DNA from: Fibrobacteraceae bacterium
GTDB lineage: Bacteria > Fibrobacterota > Fibrobacteria > Fibrobacterales > Fibrobacteraceae
Assembly: GCA_023231365.1 (NCBI GenBank)
Contig: JALNVO010000088.1
Location: 1 to 10,133 of the forward strand
Direction of reading: 5' to 3'
DNA length: 10,133 nt
Positions 6,647-10,133 of the stretch are shown here, in pieces. How positions within the stretch are numbered: the first letter of the stretch is position 1; every line of letters begins with the position of its first letter. A program made the translations under genes and the position numbers. A model generated the notes under the pieces. That model was given only the letters and a program-made list of their open reading frames with translations, did not search any database and was not told the origin of the DNA.

Positions 6647-8786
6647 AGAGAATTAAATCACGCAGTCTTGCCGCTTCTTCAAAGTCAAGACGGGTTGCCG
6701 CAGCCTGCATTTTGGCTTCCAACTCCTCAATAGTCGAAAATTCGTCCGGATCTTCCACCTGCGAGGGCATTTCAACCGCATTCTTGCCTTTTTTCGATTT
6801 TTTTCCCTTGTTCATAATATCGCCAAGCGGATCCGACATTTCCAAGTCTTCATCTAATTTACGGGCAACGGATTGCGGTACGATACCGTGTTCCTTATTG
6901 AACGCCTCTTGCACAGAACGTCTGCGCTTAGTTTCGGCCAAGGCCTTTTCCAAGCTTTCTGTCATTACGTCGGCAAACAGAAGCACCTTGCCATTTACAT
7001 TGCGGCTGGCACGGCCCATCGTCTGAATAAGACTCCGGTAATTGCGCAAAAATCCTTCCTTGTCCGCATCGAGTATCGCCACCATTGACACTTCAGGAAG
7101 GTCCAAGCCCTCCCGGAGAAGGTTGATACCCACAAGCACATCGTAGTCGCCCTTGCGGAGATCCTTCAGAAGTTTGTGGCGTTCGAGCGTTTTAATCTCC
7201 CCGTGCAAATAGCGGGCACGCACATTAGCCTCTACCAAAAAATCCGTCAAGTCCTGCGCCATCTTTTTGGTAAGGGTCGTTACCAAAGCGCGTTCACCGC
7301 GTGCGGTTACTTCGCCGAGCTTTTTAAGGAGCACATCCATCTGCCCCTTCACCGGATACATCTCTATCTGCGGGTCGAGAAGCCCTGTCGGCCTATTAAT
7401 TTGTTCAACAATAGCACCGCCCGTTTTCCGGAGTTCATAATCGCCGGGAGTCGCGCTCACAAAAAGCACCTGCTTCGGGTAAACGGCTTCAAATTCGCCA
7501 AAGTTCATCGGGCGGTTATCGAGTGCACACGGGAGTCTAAAACCGTATTGCACAAGCGTCGTCTTGCGGGACTTATCACCCTCCGACATTCCGCCGATCT
7601 GCGGGACGCTCACATGACTTTCATCGATCATCATCAGCCAATCGTCGCCAAAATAATCCAGTAGCGTGAAAGGCCTCGTTCCCGGCATCCGCTCTTCAAC
7701 AATGCGGGAATAGTTTTCAATACCGGAGCAAACGCCCGTGGCGCGGATCATCTCCATATCATAGCGGGTACGGCTTTCCAGTCTCGCCTTGGCGAGCACG
7801 CGCATATCCGCTTCAGCCACAAGCCCCATTTTGCGGAGTTCTTTTTCTTCTTTTTCGTAGGTCTCCACGCGCAAGTTCAGTTCTTGCTGGATGTCCTGCG
7901 CTATGCGGTCGCGGGAATCTTCGCGGGTCACGAAATGCTTGGCGGGAGCGATGCGCACATCGGCAAGTTCTTCCAAGGCTTCACCGGTCAACAAATTAAA
8001 ACGGCTGATGCGGTCTACAGTATCTCCAAAAAGTTCAATGCGGATTCCCACATCGTCATAGCTCGGATACACTTCAATTACATCACCCCGCACGCGGAAC
8101 GATCCGCGTTCTAGTGCAAAGTCATTGCGGGAATATTGAATGTGCACGAGTTCCATCAAAATCAAATCGCGTTCCTTGACCTCGCCCTTCTTGAGGCGCA
8201 CCATCAAGTCAAAATATTCCCGCGGGCTCCCCAAGCCGTAAATACAGCTCACGCTCGCTACGATAATGGTATCGCGACGGGTAAGGAGATTGCTTGTCGC
8301 GCGCAACCGGAGCTTATCTATTTCATCATTGATGGATGCGTCCTTTTCAATGAACGTATCCGTATGGACGATGTACGCCTCGGGTTGGTAATAATCATAA
8401 TAGCTTACAAAGTATTCCACCGCATTATTCGGGAAGAACGCCTTGAATTCCTGGTAGAGCTGGGCCGCAAGCGTCTTGTTGTGAGAAAGCACGAGCGTTG
8501 GCTTTCCCACGCTCTTTATGACATTCGCCATCGTAAAAGTCTTGCCCGAACCCGTGACGCCCAGAAGGCATTGGAAATTCTCGCCGCGGTTAAATCCTTG
8601 GCAAAGTTCCTCTATAGCCTGGGGCTGGTCGCCGGAAGCATTGTACGGACTCTGCAAATCGAATTCGGCCCGCGTCGGCTCCAAAAATTGCGGAAGCGTC
8701 CCCGGCCTACTCTGTTCAGGAGTAAGTTTTTTTAGTATCTGTTTTTGGTAGGGATCCGGACTGATCGTTTTGCGTGCGCGAGCCAT
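6633..8786 (-). CDS. uvrB: UvrABC excision nuclease subunit B
   Basis: UvrB is the ATP-dependent damage-verification subunit of nucleotide excision repair; it is loaded by UvrA and recruits UvrC to cut both sides of a lesion. Seen here: Walker A GVTGSGKT (residues 76-83), the aromatic beta-hairpin YYDYYQPEAY (129-138) that inserts between the strands, the Walker B DESH (388-391), an SATPGDYE motif, MGRASRN of helicase motif VI, and a C-terminal UVR domain (about 683-716, with LDFEEAARLRD) that contacts UvrC. The total of 717 residues exceeds the usual 660-680. A basic N-terminal extension of about 41 residues precedes the normal start region FDLQSPYNASGDQPQAI, and a lysine-rich linker precedes the UVR domain. 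No other ATG fits before residue 86. The region before the ATG has TTTGGGGC, a poor Shine-Dalgarno. A LexA-like box just upstream suggests SOS control. Confidence 0.98.
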   Translation of the reverse strand: MARARKTISPDPYQKQILKKLTPEQSRPGTLPQFLEPTRAEFDLQSPYNASGDQPQAIEELCQGFNRGENFQCLLGVTGSGKTFTMANVIKSVGKPTLVLSHNKTLAAQLYQEFKAFFPNNAVEYFVSYYDYYQPEAYIVHTDTFIEKDASINDEIDKLRLRATSNLLTRRDTIIVASVSCIYGLGSPREYFDLMVRLKKGEVKERDLILMELVHIQYSRNDFALERGSFRVRGDVIEVYPSYDDVGIRIELFGDTVDRISRFNLLTGEALEELADVRIAPAKHFVTREDSRDRIAQDIQQELNLRVETYEKEEKELRKMGLVAEADMRVLAKARLESRTRYDMEMIRATGVCSGIENYSRIVEERMPGTRPFTLLDYFGDDWLMMIDESHVSVPQIGGMSEGDKSRKTTLVQYGFRLPCALDNRPMNFGEFEAVYPKQVLFVSATPGDYELRKTGGAIVEQINRPTGLLDPQIEMYPVKGQMDVLLKKLGEVTARGERALVTTLTKKMAQDLTDFLVEANVRARYLHGEIKTLERHKLLKDLRKGDYDVLVGINLLREGLDLPEVSMVAILDADKEGFLRNYRSLIQTMGRASRNVNGKVLLFADVMTESLEKALAETKRRRSVQEAFNKEHGIVPQSVARKLDEDLEMSDPLGDIMNKGKKSKKGKNAVEMPSQVEDPDEFSTIEELEAKMQAAATRLDFEEAARLRDLILSRKE

Positions 8787-8796
8787 GCCCCAAATA

Positions 8797-8810
8797 TAGA
8801 CATTTGTGCA
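8797..8810 (-). promoter_or_regulatory. Candidate LexA (SOS) box upstream of uvrB
   Basis: On the minus strand the 14 bases read TGCACAAATGTCTA. The LexA motif reported for Fibrobacter succinogenes, as I recall it, is TGCNC-N4-GTGCA; seven of the nine fixed positions match, with both mismatches in the right half. The site ends 10 bases before the uvrB ATG and overlaps two possible -10 boxes, TAGAAT (8813-8818, adjacent) and TATATT (8793-8798), so a bound repressor would block transcription. uvrB is a common SOS gene. The match is imperfect and could be chance. Confidence 0.4.
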
Positions 8811-8908
8811 CTATTCTAGGGAATGAATCTGGGTAATCTTGAAATTCCCCGCCGGATGTTCTGCCTGAAAAAGCAAACAATACCGGATGAATCTTAGCAA
8901 TCGTTCTT

Positions 8909-10003
8909 TTACATCCGAATTTCCGCATCTGCAGTAAACGGCAAATCCTCGGCGCGCGGCGCCGCCACAAAAACTTGGCATTTCTTTTGGCGGATGAGTT
9001 CAGAAACGGCCATACGGCGAAAGGGATCGAGCTCTGCAAAAACATCGTCCAGCAGAAGAACGGGAGACGCTAAATGGGAACTCGCAATATCCGAGGCTGC
9101 GAACCGGAGGGCTATTGTCGCGCTACGGCATTGCCCCTGGGAACCCGAATAGCGCATCTCGTGTCCATGCAAGGAGAGAAATAGGTCATCCTTATGCGGG
9201 CCCGCTAAAGTAATTCCCTGCATCCGTTCTGCAAAGTCGAGCGTATCCAATTTTTCGGCAAATTTTGTGCGCAACGATTTCTCGAGAACTTCCGAAGAGA
9301 AATCCACCGAGCTTTTATACGATACAGCCACTTCATCCGCAGTACCCGCAAGACGTTCGTAATACGCACAAATTATAGGAGCAATTTCATTAACGAGAGC
9401 AAAGCGCTCCACCCAGAGCTTTGCCGCTAGATCCATCAATTGCTGTGTGAGCACCGAAAAAAGATCTTCACCGCCGACAGCTTCGCCGAGCTTGTTCTGC
9501 TTCAGCCATTGGTTGCGCTCCAAAAGTACGCGGCGGTAACGCCTGAGCAAGTCCGCATTCCGGGCATTCTTAAAGCACAGAAGTTCGTCCAGATAACGGC
9601 GGCGGTTTTCGGGTGCGCCGCGGACCATCTCCATATCGGCCGGTTGCATTATCACCGCAGGAATGTTACCAAAAAAGGCGGATGCACTCTTGCATTCCAC
9701 ACCATCCTTTTTGGCGGTAATTCCCCGCGCCCGGTTAATGGAAATCGCACGAGATAAAATAGAGGGCTCGTCCGCAGAAAGGAAGAGCTCGCCCCTCAGA
9801 ATCATCTCCTGTAAGTTCCAGGAGATAAGGTCATTCAGATTGCGGCTTCTAAAAGAAAACCCTTCGCAGAGAAGGTACACCGCTTCTAAAAGCGTCGTTT
9901 TCCCCGTTCCGTTCTTTCCAGAAATAATCGTTATGCCATCCCCGAACGTCCAATTTCCTTCGCGGAGATTGCGCATCGAAGAAAGGTATAGCGAACGGAT
10001 CAT
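8909..10003 (-). CDS. recF: DNA replication and repair protein RecF
   Basis: RecF is an SMC/ABC-like ATPase that, with RecO and RecR, loads RecA at single-strand gaps. The 364-residue length is normal. Visible motifs are the N-terminal IRSLYLSSMRNLREG, Walker A GKNGTGKT (29-36), the MQPADMEMVRGAPENRRRYLDELL segment typical of RecF, the ABC signature SGSQGQ (286-291) and Walker B LLLDD (316-320) followed by VFAELD. No coiled-coil arm like that of RecN or SMC is present, as expected. The ATG is preceded by AGAGG at about 9 bases. A 122-base gap with no clear terminator or gene separates it from uvrB, so the two may be partly co-transcribed; a 6-bp inverted repeat (GGGAAT 8819-8824, ATTCCC 8844-8849) is the only structure there. 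The DUF721 protein and gyrB that often follow recF are not here. Confidence 0.97.
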   Translation of the reverse strand: MIRSLYLSSMRNLREGNWTFGDGITIISGKNGTGKTTLLEAVYLLCEGFSFRSRNLNDLISWNLQEMILRGELFLSADEPSILSRAISINRARGITAKKDGVECKSASAFFGNIPAVIMQPADMEMVRGAPENRRRYLDELLCFKNARNADLLRRYRRVLLERNQWLKQNKLGEAVGGEDLFSVLTQQLMDLAAKLWVERFALVNEIAPIICAYYERLAGTADEVAVSYKSSVDFSSEVLEKSLRTKFAEKLDTLDFAERMQGITLAGPHKDDLFLSLHGHEMRYSGSQGQCRSATIALRFAASDIASSHLASPVLLLDDVFAELDPFRRMAVSELIRQKKCQVFVAAPRAEDLPFTADAEIRM

Positions 10004-10028
10004 TTTAGGATACCTCTAAAAATTCATT

Positions 10029-10057
10029 TTTATGAAATTGTCAATAACACATCACAA
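10029..10057 (-). promoter_or_regulatory. Tentative recF promoter
   Basis: On the minus strand TTGTGA (10052-10057) and CATAAA (10029-10034) are 17 bases apart, each matching four of six consensus positions, and would give a leader of about 20 bases that includes the AGAGG ribosome binding site. A perfect -35 TTGACA also lies at 10039-10044, but its -10 would be poor and would overlap the ribosome binding site. Either reading is weak. Confidence 0.3.
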
Positions 10058-10060
10058 TAG

Positions 10061-10133
10061 TGGGCTTCGCCCAGTCGCCGGGTCTCAGCAATGCAAAAGC
10101 AAGCTTTTGCGCTGCATTCGACCTTTGCGACTG
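10061..10133. repeat. Hairpin plus long imperfect palindrome, possible extragenic repeat
   Basis: A short hairpin, TGGGC (10061-10065) with GCCCA (10069-10073), is followed by a 62-base nested inverted repeat. The arms pair as CAGTCGC (10072-10078) with GCGACTG (10127-10133), GGTC (10081-10084) with GACC (10120-10123), CAGC (10086-10089) with GCTG (10111-10114), and GCAAAAGC (10093-10100) with GCTTTTGC (10103-10110). Small bulges break the stem. No T-tract follows on either strand within the window, so it is not a plain terminator. It lies upstream of recF and may belong to the 3' region of the gene to the right. A dispersed REP-like element is the favoured guess; it touches the window edge and may continue. 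Confidence 0.6.

Noticed and set aside
8136..8735. Plus-strand open frame of 199 codons opposite uvrB
   Set aside because: Shadow of the uvrB Walker A and beta-hairpin region, with no independent motif.
8716..9045. Minus-strand open frame of 109 codons bridging recF and uvrB, considered as the DUF721 gene that often follows recF
   Set aside because: It overlaps both genes in another frame, has no DUF721-like sequence, and has low-complexity shadow-like composition.
10072..10133. Palindrome considered as an integron attC site
   Set aside because: The conserved attC end motifs (GTTRRRY and RYYYAAC) are absent and no integrase or cassette array is visible.

Overview
The window looks like ordinary chromosome from a Fibrobacter-type bacterium (Fibrobacterota). 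The clearest pointer is a lipoprotein whose signal peptide ends in a Cys-Gly-Gly sequence followed by long serine tracts, a style typical of Fibrobacter exported proteins. A sequence resembling the LexA box described for F. succinogenes just upstream of uvrB agrees with this. The assignment is inference; no rRNA or tRNA is present to confirm it.

All seven genes lie on the minus strand, so transcription runs from right to left. In transcription order they are: recF (8909-10003), a recombination mediator; uvrB (6633-8786), the excision-repair helicase; a serine-rich lipoprotein of unknown function (5558-6562); gpmI (3835-5466), a cofactor-independent phosphoglycerate mutase; a radical SAM enzyme with a shortened SPASM-like C-terminus (2881-3762); a small RRM RNA-binding protein (2549-2824); and a Ski2-like DEAD/DEAH helicase with a DUF3516-type C-terminal region (1-2242), which runs off the left edge.

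recF and uvrB form a DNA-repair pair. gpmI is glycolytic, and the RRM protein and helicase are probably RNA-related. Rho-independent terminators after the lipoprotein, gpmI and the RRM gene divide the window into short transcription units rather than one operon. The radical SAM gene is the exception: its start codon sits about 25 bases past the gpmI terminator, which leaves no room for its own promoter in the gap.

The right edge (10061-10133) holds a small hairpin followed by a long imperfect palindrome, probably an extragenic repeat or structured RNA. The 306-base gap 2243-2548 holds the RRM terminator, a small hairpin and one doubtful 31-codon ORF. I see no mobile element, CRISPR array, tRNA or rRNA, and no convincing new multi-gene system. 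The points most worth checking are the palindrome, the LexA-like box and the position of the radical SAM gene.
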